A stretch of DNA of 64,000 nt, taken from NCBI RefSeq assembly GCF_007474545.1, contig NZ_VKOG01000001.1, positions 1,178,001-1,242,000 of the forward strand, given 5' to 3'. The notes under the pieces are model-generated. The model worked only from the letters and a program-made list of their open reading frames with translations, was not told the DNA's origin and did no database searches. Origin of the DNA: Chryseobacterium binzhouense. Its GTDB lineage: Bacteria; Bacteroidota; Bacteroidia; Flavobacteriales; Weeksellaceae. Position numbers and translations under genes: made by a program. This document shows positions 26,656 to 34,726 of this stretch, piece by piece (the stretch's first letter is position 1; each line of letters starts with the position of its first letter).

Positions 26656-28860
26656 TTACAGCCTTCTGATACGGGAAATTCCGTCGATGGCTTTCAATTT
26701 TTTAAAGGTTTCCTCAAGCTGACCTTTGTGTTTTACTTCTAGATTGATGGTTCCGGTAAAAATTCCGTCATTAGACTCTATAGACATACTTTTCATATCC
26801 ATTCCCATTGCGCCGCTGATAACGGTGGTAATGTCATTGATCATTCCCATCCTGTCGAGTCCTTCAATCTCTATTTTGATACGGTTTTTAAAACTTTCCT
26901 CATTTACCCATTTTGCAGGAATTACCCTGTAATCATACTGAGCTCTGAGGTTGATCGCATTCGGGCAGTTGTCATTATGTACCTTAATGCCTTCGGAAAT
27001 GGTAATAAATCCGAAAATTTTATCTCCCGGAATTACCGTACAGCATTTAGCATACGTATAATTGAGTTTTTCTTCATCCTTTCCGAAGACAATCATGTCG
27101 AGATTTATTTCTTTTGAGTCTTCGTAGTTCGGATTTTTGTTGGAAGTTCTCTTGAATCGCGAAAGCAGATTGTTGAATACGTTTTTGCTTTCAATATATT
27201 TTCTCAGACTACTTGCATCAAGCTCATTGGTCTGAAATTTAAGAAATAATTCCTGCGAACTTTTAAGATTAAAGAATTTCTGAAGTTTGTTGATTTCCTC
27301 ATCATTAAAATTAATTTTTGCATGGCGAAGTTTTCTTTGTAAGATTTCTTTCCCTTCTTCTACAAAAGAATTTTTCTGAGAATTAAGGAAACTTTTTATT
27401 TTAGATTTTGCTTTTGAAGTCACCACAAAATCCAGCCAGTCAAATTTTGGTTTTTGATTTTGTGAAGATAAAATATCTACCTGATCTCCATTTTGCAATA
27501 CGTAAGAAATTGGAACAAGCTTTCCGTTGATTTTGGCTCCCAAACATTTCATTCCCAGATCGGTATGTACCGAAAATGCAAAATCAAGCGCTGTTGCATT
27601 GGTCGGAAGAATCTTAATTTCCCCTTTTGGTGTAAAAACAAAAACTTCTTTAGAATAAAGATTTAGTTTTATATTGTCTAATAATTCTGTGGTAGTCAGA
27701 TTTTGCTGCTGTTCAAGAACTTCACGGATCTCTGTTACCCATTTCTCAAAGTTCCTGTCATCATGACTTTGTTTGTAGCCTTCTTTGTATTTGTAATGTG
27801 CGGCAACACCTTTTTCGGCAATATCATCCATTCTTTCCGAACGGATCTGAACCTCAATCCATTTTTTATCAGGACCTAAAACGGTAAGGTGTAAACTTTC
27901 ATATCCTGTGGAACGGGGCTGTGTGATCCAGTCTCTCATTCGGGAGGGATTGCTGTGATATACGTCGGTTACAATAGAATAAATTTTCCAGGCAAGGAAC
28001 TTTTCGTTTTTCGCATCTGATTTGTAAATAATTCTAATGGCGTAATTATCAAAAACTTCCTCAAACGGAACACCCTGTTTCAGCATTTTTCTGTAAATAG
28101 AAGAAATTGCTTTCGCACGGCCTTTAATGCTTACATTCAGACCTTCTTCCTGCAGCCTTTCGGAAACTTCTTTTTTAAATTCTTCAATATATCTTTCCCG
28201 ATTTTCCTTTGCCAGTTCAAGTTTTTCGGTAATTTCGCTGTAAACTTCGGGGTTATTATATTTCAGAGAAAGATCTTCCAGCTCAGATTTTATGTTGTAC
28301 AATCCCAGTCTGTGAGCCATTGGGGCATAAATATACACCGTTTCAGAAGCAATTTTTTTCTGCTTATCGGGTGCCATGCTTTCCAGAGTTCTCATATTAT
28401 GAAGACGGTCTGCAATTTTGATCAGAATTACTCTGAAATCTTCTGAGAGAGTCAGTAAAAGTTTTCTGTAATTTTCAGACTGCACAGAAATATTCTGATG
28501 ATTCATAATAGAAATCTTCGTGAGACCGTTTACAATACCTGCAATTCTCTCTCCGAATATCTTTTTTAAATCTTCATACGTATAATCGGAATCTTCAATC
28601 ACATCATGCAGTAATGCACAGGCAATAGAAGTAGCACCCAGACCGATTTCTTTTGCAACAATTTTTGCAACTGCGATAGGGTGGTATATATAGGGTTCGC
28701 CCGATTTTCTCCTCTGATCTTTGTGCGCATCCAGCGCAATATCAAAAGCCTTACGGATAAGCTTGTTGTTTTCCTCATCCAAAGTCCTATATGTATTAGA
28801 AATCAGGTCTTTATACCGTGCTAAAATTTCTTTGTTTTCTTGCTCCAAATCGTAACTCAT
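26656..28860 (-). CDS. Bifunctional (p)ppGpp synthetase/hydrolase
   Basis: Makes and degrades the alarmone (p)ppGpp. The protein is 734 residues with the complete long RSH layout: an N-terminal HD hydrolase (His85-Asp86 in 'ALLHDVIEDSDY', so hydrolase activity should be intact), the synthetase domain with 'YAIRIIYKSDAK' and 'ITQPRSTGYESLHLTV', the TGS domain ('FVFTPKGEIKILPTNATALDFAFSVHTDLG'), the conserved-Cys region with 'YAKCCTVIPGD', and a C-terminal ACT domain. It is the only such gene in the window and probably the main RSH of the cell. It is first in a unit with nhaA and the VOC fusion. Confidence 0.95.
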   Translation of the reverse strand: MSYDLEQENKEILARYKDLISNTYRTLDEENNKLIRKAFDIALDAHKDQRRKSGEPYIYHPIAVAKIVAKEIGLGATSIACALLHDVIEDSDYTYEDLKKIFGERIAGIVNGLTKISIMNHQNISVQSENYRKLLLTLSEDFRVILIKIADRLHNMRTLESMAPDKQKKIASETVYIYAPMAHRLGLYNIKSELEDLSLKYNNPEVYSEITEKLELAKENRERYIEEFKKEVSERLQEEGLNVSIKGRAKAISSIYRKMLKQGVPFEEVFDNYAIRIIYKSDAKNEKFLAWKIYSIVTDVYHSNPSRMRDWITQPRSTGYESLHLTVLGPDKKWIEVQIRSERMDDIAEKGVAAHYKYKEGYKQSHDDRNFEKWVTEIREVLEQQQNLTTTELLDNIKLNLYSKEVFVFTPKGEIKILPTNATALDFAFSVHTDLGMKCLGAKINGKLVPISYVLQNGDQVDILSSQNQKPKFDWLDFVVTSKAKSKIKSFLNSQKNSFVEEGKEILQRKLRHAKINFNDEEINKLQKFFNLKSSQELFLKFQTNELDASSLRKYIESKNVFNNLLSRFKRTSNKNPNYEDSKEINLDMIVFGKDEEKLNYTYAKCCTVIPGDKIFGFITISEGIKVHNDNCPNAINLRAQYDYRVIPAKWVNEESFKNRIKIEIEGLDRMGMINDITTVISGAMGMDMKSMSIESNDGIFTGTINLEVKHKGQLEETFKKLKAIDGISRIRRL

Positions 28861-28929
28861 CTGTGTAAAAGCTTTATTGGAACGAAAGTACGAAAAAATA
28901 AGGATTTTCCCGGGTTACACAACAAAAAA

Positions 28930-28951
28930 TCCGCAGAAAAATATCTACGGA
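28930..28951 (-). terminator. Terminator after the small stress-type gene
   Basis: TCCGCAGA (28930-28937) and TCTACGGA (28944-28951) form an 8-bp stem with one G.T-type mismatch. On the minus strand it is followed by a T run, as expected for the end of the gene at 28987-29349. Confidence 0.7.
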
Positions 28952-28986
28952 CTCCGGTTAAAAGTTTTTATCTTTTGGTTAGTTTT

Positions 28987-29349
28987 TTAGGCTTTCACTT
29001 CAGAGGTAATTCCATCATGCTGAACTTTTATTCTGACATTCGGGCTGTTGTGAATTTCGGCTTTGCACCGTGCATCTATCAGTTTTTTAAGATGACTGTA
29101 CGAAGCCTGGTTGATACTCATGTTTTCAAATAAATAAGTCTTAAGAACCTGATTCTGATCAAAAATGTGCCTGATTTTTTCGGTCAGATCTCTGTTCTTT
29201 ATTTCTACACTCACCAACAACTGGGAGTTATGATCCTCACTAAGATAAACAATATACTCGGAATCCCGAATGCCTGAACTTTCCAGTTCCAGCTCGAGTT
29301 TTTTGTAATCATTCTGATGGCTGAACATTCCTGCTAAGATACTCGACAT
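28987..29349 (-). CDS. Small cytoplasmic protein of unknown function
   Basis: A soluble protein of 120 residues with no signal or membrane segment. The pattern suggests an alpha/beta fold: an N-terminal helix with 'GMFSHQNDYKKLELELESSGI', strands with 'EYIVYLSEDHNSQLLVSVEI', then a helical middle and a final strand 'NVRIKVQHDGI'. I do not recognise the family with certainty. It stands alone between the relA unit and acs, with its own terminator, so it is probably expressed by itself. The composition resembles its neighbours. Confidence 0.75.
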   Translation of the reverse strand: MSSILAGMFSHQNDYKKLELELESSGIRDSEYIVYLSEDHNSQLLVSVEIKNRDLTEKIRHIFDQNQVLKTYLFENMSINQASYSHLKKLIDARCKAEIHNSPNVRIKVQHDGITSEVKA

Positions 29350-29484
29350 ATTACTTTTGTTTTGGTATCTAAAGGTAGTAATAATTTTAATATCATTAAA
29401 AAATTTTTAATAAAATTTATAATATTTTATTTTATCTATAAAAAATTAATAAAATTTAAGATGTTGTCTATTTTCGCAAATAAA

Positions 29485-29508
29485 AAACTCTGCTCAGCAG
29501 CAGAGTTT
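29485..29508 (-). terminator. Terminator of acs
   Basis: AAACTCTGCT (29485-29494) and AGCAGAGTTT (29499-29508) form a perfect 10-bp stem with a four-base loop. On the minus strand it is followed by TTTTTTATTT. It closes the long minus-strand acetate module. Confidence 0.92.
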
Positions 29509-29530
29509 AATGTTTATATCTGAACGGATT

Positions 29531-31438
29531 TTAAATCCTTTCGTTTTTGATTTCTTCAACGATTTCAGGATTCAACAAAGTGGTGATGTCTCCAAAATTG
29601 CTGAAATCTCCTTCAGCGATTTTTCTTAAGATTCTACGCATAATTTTTCCTGAACGAGTCTTCGGAAGTCCGGAAACAAATTGTATTTTATCAAGCTTAG
29701 CAATCGGACCGATCTGGTCTGAAATCAGTTGATTAATTTCTTTTTTCAGATTGTCCTTATCTCTGCTTTCTCCGGATTCTTTCAGAATAACAAAACCATA
29801 CAGTGCGCTTCCTTTAATATCGTGCGGGAAACCAACAATCGCTGATTCTGCAACTGCAGGATGTTCATTAATGCTGTCTTCAATAGGAGCGGTTCCCAGA
29901 TTATGTCCGGAAACAATCACTACATCATCTACACGACCTGTGATTCTGTAATAGCCAACCTCATCCCGCAAAGCACCGTCTCCTGTGAAATATTTCCCTG
30001 GAAAAGCCGTAAAATACGTTTCCTTGTATCTTTGATGATCTCCCCAAATAGTTCTTGCAATTCCCGGCCACGGAAAACGGATACAAAGATTTCCTGTAAC
30101 CTGATTTCCTGTAATTTCATTGCGTTTATCATCCATCAAGACGGGTTGAATTCCCGGTAAAGGAAGCGTTGCATAGGTTGGTTTTGTAGGCGTAACGAAA
30201 GGGAGAGGAGAGATCATGATTCCTCCGGTTTCTGTCTGCCACCAGGTATCAACAATCGGACATTTTTTGTTACCCACATGATCGTTAAACCAATGCCAAG
30301 CTTCATCATTAATAGGTTCTCCAACAGAACCGATTACTTTTAACGAGCTTAAATCGTGTTTGTCTACCCATTCTGAACTTTCTTTGGCCAGAGAACGGAT
30401 CGCAGTAGGAGCCGTGTAAAATTGTGTAATTTTATGTTTTTCAATCACTTCCCAGAATCTGTCAGGTTCAGGATAGGTAGGAACGCCTTCGAAAATGACC
30501 GTTGTTGCCCCGTTAAGAAGCGGTCCGTAAAGAATGTAGGAATGTCCTGTAATCCAGCCGATATCTGCGGTACACCAATAAATATCATTTTCTTTATAAT
30601 TGAATACATTTTTAAAAGTATACGCGGTGTACACCATATATCCGGCGCAGGTGTGAAGCATTCCTTTAGGTTTTCCCGTAGAACCGGAAGTATACAGGAT
30701 GAACAGCGGATCTTCTGCATCCATAATTACGGTAACGAAATCCGGAGAGGCGTTTTCGTAAAGATCTTTCATCCAGAAATCTCTATGCTCCTTCATTTTT
30801 ACTTCATTATGAGTTCTTTTTACCACTAAAACTTTTTCTACACTTGGTGTTTTTTCCAGAGCTTCGTCTACAATGCTTTTCAGATCCAGAACTTTGTTTC
30901 CTCTGTAACTTCCGTCTGAAGTGATGACCATTTTTGCTCCGCAGTCATTTACCCTTGAAGAAACTGCTGAAGCAGAAAATCCTGCGAAAATAACGGAATG
31001 AACAGCTCCAAGTTTTGCACAAGCGAGCATTGTTATAGCCAGTTCCGGAATCATCGGAAGATAAATGCAGACTCTGTCGCCCTTTTCGATGCCCATTTCA
31101 CGAAGAACATTGGCGGTTTTGTTCACTCTTTTGTAGAGTTCGTTGTAAGAAATATGCTGTGCTTCTTCTTTCGGATCGTTCGGTTCCCAGATGATTGCCA
31201 TTTTATCGCCTCTTACCGCTAAGTGTCTGTCGATGCAGTTTTTGGTAATATTTAATTTTGCATTTTTAAACCACGAAATTTTGGCTTCATTCATATCGTA
31301 TTTTACGACCTTGCTCCATCTCTGGTACCACACGAAATTTTCATCTGCAATTTTGTCCCAGAATTTTTTAGGATTTTTGATCGATTTTTTATACTCTTCA
31401 AAATATTGCGGTAAGTTTTCTATCTGATAGTTTCTCAT
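29531..31438 (-). CDS. acs: Acetyl-CoA synthetase
   Basis: Activates acetate with ATP and CoA through an acetyl-adenylate. The protein is 635 residues. The AMP-binding loop is 'LFILYTSGSTGKPKG', the acyl-pocket segment is 'WWQTETGG', and the catalytic lysine is Lys598 in 'KTRSGKIMRR', a site that acetylation silences in the family. The C-terminal sequence 'GDITTLLNPEIV' is typical of true Acs rather than other acyl-CoA synthetases. It is the last gene of a minus-strand set that includes a second acyl-CoA synthetase, a two-component pair, a transporter and a porin-like protein. Confidence 0.96.
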   Translation of the reverse strand: MRNYQIENLPQYFEEYKKSIKNPKKFWDKIADENFVWYQRWSKVVKYDMNEAKISWFKNAKLNITKNCIDRHLAVRGDKMAIIWEPNDPKEEAQHISYNELYKRVNKTANVLREMGIEKGDRVCIYLPMIPELAITMLACAKLGAVHSVIFAGFSASAVSSRVNDCGAKMVITSDGSYRGNKVLDLKSIVDEALEKTPSVEKVLVVKRTHNEVKMKEHRDFWMKDLYENASPDFVTVIMDAEDPLFILYTSGSTGKPKGMLHTCAGYMVYTAYTFKNVFNYKENDIYWCTADIGWITGHSYILYGPLLNGATTVIFEGVPTYPEPDRFWEVIEKHKITQFYTAPTAIRSLAKESSEWVDKHDLSSLKVIGSVGEPINDEAWHWFNDHVGNKKCPIVDTWWQTETGGIMISPLPFVTPTKPTYATLPLPGIQPVLMDDKRNEITGNQVTGNLCIRFPWPGIARTIWGDHQRYKETYFTAFPGKYFTGDGALRDEVGYYRITGRVDDVVIVSGHNLGTAPIEDSINEHPAVAESAIVGFPHDIKGSALYGFVILKESGESRDKDNLKKEINQLISDQIGPIAKLDKIQFVSGLPKTRSGKIMRRILRKIAEGDFSNFGDITTLLNPEIVEEIKNERI

Positions 31439-31506
31439 ATCCTTTCTTTTTTGAAATTTTATTATTTAAATTTTTAGTCTCTTTTAAAGTCTGTTTAAAC
31501 TTTTAT

Positions 31507-31674
31507 TTAACCGCGAAATTCACAAAAGATGAACTAAACCTTTATTTAAAGTTGATCATTATACATCAAAAAGGTAACAATAGTTTTTAAAAATCTTTGA
31601 TTTTTATTCTTTTGAGCACTTTAATTATTATAGAAATTCACTTTAATACTGTCTTTTGCGACTTTTGTGGTTAA
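31507..31674. repeat. Imperfect inverted repeat between acs and the prpE-like gene
   Basis: Two 23-base arms (31507-31529 and 31652-31674) are inverted copies with four mismatches, the right arm read in reverse being close to TTAACCACAAAAGTCGCAAA. They bracket 122 bases with no gene. The whole 265-base gap between the two synthetase genes holds only this and AT-rich sequence. I did not see a clear promoter box for acs in it. Confidence 0.5.
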
Positions 31675-31703
31675 TCCTGAAATAGTTTAAACAATTTTAT
31701 ATT

Positions 31704-33590
31704 TTATCTCCTGTAGTCTCCAATTTTCTCCTGAATCTCTTCAATAATCTTTTCGTCATCAATCGTTGAAGGAATCTGAAATTCTTTTCCGTCCAGTAAA
31801 GTTCGGATCAGTTTTCTTAAAATTTTTCCCGAACGGGTTTTAGGCAAGCGTTTTACAACCATCACATTTTTAAGACAGGCAACAGCGCCTATTTTTTCAC
31901 GGACTATTTTTACGATGTCTTTTTCTACCTGATCTTCAGAAACAGCAGATCCATTTTTTAAAACAACCGTTGCAAAAGGAATCTGCCCTTTCAGTTCGTC
32001 ATCAATTCCGACTACGGCACATTCTGCAACATCGGGATGAGAGGAAACAATTTCTTCCATTTCGGAAGTGGAAAGGCGGTGTCCTGCAACATTAATGACA
32101 TCATCCACTCTTCCGGTAATGAAAATATAGCCGTCTTCATCTTTTATGGCTCCGTCTCCGGAAAAATAATAGCCTTTGTACTGCGAAAGATAACTTTTCT
32201 CAAAACGGTCATAATCTTTCCAGATTCCCAGCAAAGCTCCGGGAGGAAGCGGTAATTTTATAACTAAATAACCTTCATGATGCGCATCCAGTTCATAACC
32301 GTTTTCATCGAAAATTTTAATATCATAGCCGGGAATTGGTTTTCCTGCGGAAGCTCTTTTGATTTTGTAGTCTTCATTAAAAGTCATTAAACCCAGCATT
32401 GGCGAACCAGATTCTGTCTGCCACCAGTGATCGATTGCCGGAACGCCGATATGTTCAACAAACCAGTCCAGAGTGGCGACATCACATCTTTCTCCTGCTA
32501 AAAACTGTTTTTTGAAGTGGCTTAAATCATACTTTTTCACCAATTCTCCGTTCGGATCTTCTTTTTTGATGGCTCTGATAGCAGTTGGAGCGGTAAACAT
32601 TGCTGCTACTTTGTATTCGGAAATAATTCTCCAGAATGTTCCGGCATCGGGCGTCATAATTGGTTTTCCTTCAAAAATAATAGTGGTATTTCTGTTAATT
32701 AGCGGACCGTAAACGGTATAACTGTGACCAACTGCCCATCCAAAATCGGAAGCTGCCCAAAAAGTTTCTCCCTGTTCGATTCCATAAATATATTTCATCG
32801 AAAACTTCAGCGCAGTTGCATAACCTCCCGTATCTCTTGCAACGCCTTTTGGCTTTCCTGTCGTTCCGGAAGTATACAGCAAATAAAGTGGGTGAGTGGA
32901 TTCTACTGAAACACAACCCTCAGGTTCTGAATTCTGAACCAGATTTTCATAATTAATTAGCCCATCAAACATTTCATGTTGATTGTCAACTAATTTTCTG
33001 TTGTAGACAATAATATGATCCACTTTATCCTGTGCCAGTTCGATCGCTTTTTCTACCAAAGGCAGATACGGAATTCTTTTTGCAATTTCGACTCCTGCGG
33101 TTGCTGTAATTAATGCTTTTGGTTTACAGTCATCAATTCTCACCACCAGTTCATGTGGCGCAAAACCTCCAAAAACCACATTATGAATCACCCCGATTCT
33201 CGCACACGCAAGCATGGAAAATAATGTCTGCGGAATCATCGGCATATAAATAACTGCGGTATCGCCTTTTTTTAAACCTAAAGAAATTAATCCTCCTGCC
33301 AATTTTGAAATTTCCTCTTTGGCTTCATTGAATGTGTAGGTTTGCTTTTGGTTCGTTACCGGAGAATCGTAAAGAACCGCAACCTGATCTCCAAAACCAT
33401 CTTCAATATGTTTATCAATGCATAAATAACACATATTGAGTTTCCCGTCCGGAAACCACTGATTGTATTGGTTTTCATCACTAGAAATAATGGTTTTCGG
33501 GAACTCAAACCAACTGATTTCCTGAGCCTGTTCTTTCCAGAAATTCTCTTTATCTTCTATGCTTTGTTTAAATAAAATATCTGTATTCAT
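31704..33590 (-). CDS. prpE: Propionyl-CoA synthetase-like acyl-CoA synthetase
   Basis: A second AMP-forming acyl-CoA synthetase. Its layout is that of PrpE: 'LLYTSGTTGKPKGVARDTGG' (AMP loop), 'AAMFTAPTAIRAIKKEDPNG' (a PrpE-type stretch), 'DHWWQTESGSP' and the catalytic lysine in 'KTRSGKILRK'. The frame is open back to 33635, but the first 15 residues of that longer form (starting MRKISGTRVSNKK) look like untranslated leader, and the ATG at 33590 gives a normal start and 628 residues. It is expected to activate propionate or another short acid and stands next to acs and a sensor pair. Confidence 0.85.
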   Translation of the reverse strand: MNTDILFKQSIEDKENFWKEQAQEISWFEFPKTIISSDENQYNQWFPDGKLNMCYLCIDKHIEDGFGDQVAVLYDSPVTNQKQTYTFNEAKEEISKLAGGLISLGLKKGDTAVIYMPMIPQTLFSMLACARIGVIHNVVFGGFAPHELVVRIDDCKPKALITATAGVEIAKRIPYLPLVEKAIELAQDKVDHIIVYNRKLVDNQHEMFDGLINYENLVQNSEPEGCVSVESTHPLYLLYTSGTTGKPKGVARDTGGYATALKFSMKYIYGIEQGETFWAASDFGWAVGHSYTVYGPLINRNTTIIFEGKPIMTPDAGTFWRIISEYKVAAMFTAPTAIRAIKKEDPNGELVKKYDLSHFKKQFLAGERCDVATLDWFVEHIGVPAIDHWWQTESGSPMLGLMTFNEDYKIKRASAGKPIPGYDIKIFDENGYELDAHHEGYLVIKLPLPPGALLGIWKDYDRFEKSYLSQYKGYYFSGDGAIKDEDGYIFITGRVDDVINVAGHRLSTSEMEEIVSSHPDVAECAVVGIDDELKGQIPFATVVLKNGSAVSEDQVEKDIVKIVREKIGAVACLKNVMVVKRLPKTRSGKILRKLIRTLLDGKEFQIPSTIDDEKIIEEIQEKIGDYRR

Positions 33591-33691
33591 ATTAGTTTTT
33601 TTGTTTGAAACACGAGTGCCACTAATTTTTCTCACAGTATAAATAATGGTTACGTTATTAGTGTAAATCTGAGTTCTTATTTGTGTTTACA

Positions 33692-34051
33692 TTAAAACAT
33701 TTCTTCTATTTGCTGTATCAGTTTCTTTATCGAGTAAGGTTTTGTAATGTATGCATCGGCTCCCATACTCAGACCTTTTTCAATGTCTTTCGGATTGTTT
33801 TTAGCACTTAGGAAAAGAACTTTTGTGTTTTTTAGTTTTTCATCCTGTTTAATGATTTCTAAAGTGCTGTATCCGTCGAGATTCGGCATCATAATATCCA
33901 GTAAAATGACATCGGGAGTCATTGTTTTCAGAAATTCCAGGACTTCTGTTCCGTCTCTTGCAATAAATACGTCGTATCCGTTTTTCTTAAAGCTGTATTC
34001 CAGCGACATTAATATTTTGTGCTCGTCATCGGCAATGATTATCTTCTTCAT
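33692..34051 (-). CDS. Single-domain response regulator
   Basis: A receiver domain only, 119 residues. The acidic pocket Asp8-Asp9, phospho-acceptor Asp52 ('ILLDIMMPNLDG'), switch Ser82 and Lys104 ('YITKPYS') are all present, so it should be phosphorylated. There is no DNA-binding or enzyme domain. It lies downstream of a symporter-type histidine kinase and directly upstream of the two acyl-CoA synthetase genes, which suggests it takes the kinase's phosphate and passes the signal by protein contact or on to another regulator. Confidence 0.93.
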   Translation of the reverse strand: MKKIIIADDEHKILMSLEYSFKKNGYDVFIARDGTEVLEFLKTMTPDVILLDIMMPNLDGYSTLEIIKQDEKLKNTKVLFLSAKNNPKDIEKGLSMGADAYITKPYSIKKLIQQIEEMF

Positions 34052-34096
34052 ATTGTGGTTGTCTTATTGTTCAACTGCATTGTTTTTGTTTTGGGA

Positions 34097-34141
34097 GAAC
34101 CCGAAGGGTTCAATTTAAATAGCCGTAGGTAAAACCTATGG
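34097..34141. repeat. REP-like palindrome pair with GAA-type loops (left flank of the transposase gene)
   Basis: GAACCC-GAA-GGGTTC (34097-34111) is followed, after AATTTAAATAG, by CCGTAGGT-AAA-ACCTATGG (34123-34141). Each is a short hairpin, and the second pairs fully in RNA with one G.U pair. The same two-hairpin unit occurs twice at 43703-43816. A decayed further hairpin may lie at 34167-34183. Confidence 0.75.
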
Positions 34142-34190
34142 AATGAGGATTGTGATTCGCATCATACCATCCCGTAAGGGTTGAATTTTA

Positions 34191-34628
34191 TTAATTTAAT
34201 TCCGACTCAATTCCATGTTCTGTTAAAAGTCTTTTAAATTCATCATCAAAAGTTTCTGTTTTATGGTGATGTTTTTGATTTTTTATATAATTTATAATAA
34301 TTTCTTTTTCTTTTATTGAGCTGGTAAAGGCTCCATATCCTTCCTGCCACCCTGAGAATTCAGGAAACAGCCCCGTTTCTTTCATCCATAAATTAGAGAC
34401 AACTTTTATATCCTTTACAAGATTGCTGAGAGTGATATTCGGATGAACGTCACAAAAAATATGGATGTGATCAGGCATTCCGTTAATTCTATATAATTTA
34501 CATTTTTTATTTTTTAAAATTCCCCAAATATATTTGTATAACTCTGATTCATTTTCTTCATTAATTGTTTGTTCCCTATGTTTGGTTCCGAAAACAATAT
34601 GATAAAATATTTGTCGATACGTTCCCAT
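34191..34628 (-). CDS. REP-associated tyrosine transposase (RAYT, IS200-like)
   Basis: A Y1/HUH-type transposase of 145 residues from the ATG at 34628. The HUH motif is 'MPDHIHIFCDV', and the candidate nucleophile is the Tyr in 'IINYIKNQKHHH'. 'HIVFGTKHREQTI' and 'GWQEGYGAFTSS' are typical of the REP-associated branch. A longer frame from 34694 exists, but its first 22 residues are encoded by a palindromic repeat and overlap the kinase gene, so I prefer the shorter start. The gene is bracketed by REP-like palindromes and interrupts the kinase/regulator pair. It is a candidate domesticated transposase that moves or maintains the palindromes. Confidence 0.85.
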   Translation of the reverse strand: MGTYRQIFYHIVFGTKHREQTINEENESELYKYIWGILKNKKCKLYRINGMPDHIHIFCDVHPNITLSNLVKDIKVVSNLWMKETGLFPEFSGWQEGYGAFTSSIKEKEIIINYIKNQKHHHKTETFDDEFKRLLTEHGIESELN

Positions 34629-34653
34629 TTTCTCATTTGTGTTTATTTTATTT

Positions 34654-34726
34654 CCATAGGTTTGGCTTCGCCGAATCAAGTTCCTTGATTTCACCTACGG
34701 CTACTGTTATTGAACTCTTCGCGTTC
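34654..34726 (-). repeat. REP-like multi-hairpin element that ends the kinase gene
   Basis: Read on the minus strand: a GAAC-GC-GAA-GA-GTTC hairpin with one mismatch, then AATAACAGTAG, then CCGTAGGT whose partner ACCTATGG lies 40 bases further. Between the two arms are a perfect ATCAAG-GAA-CTTGAT hairpin and a GGC-GAA-GCC hairpin. All loops are GAA. The element encodes the last 13 codons and stop of the histidine kinase gene and lies just upstream of the transposase start. Confidence 0.75.

Noticed and set aside
34629-34694. Upstream extension of the RAYT start by 22 residues
   Set aside because: It would be encoded by a palindromic repeat and overlap the kinase gene. The ATG at 34628 gives the normal family start.
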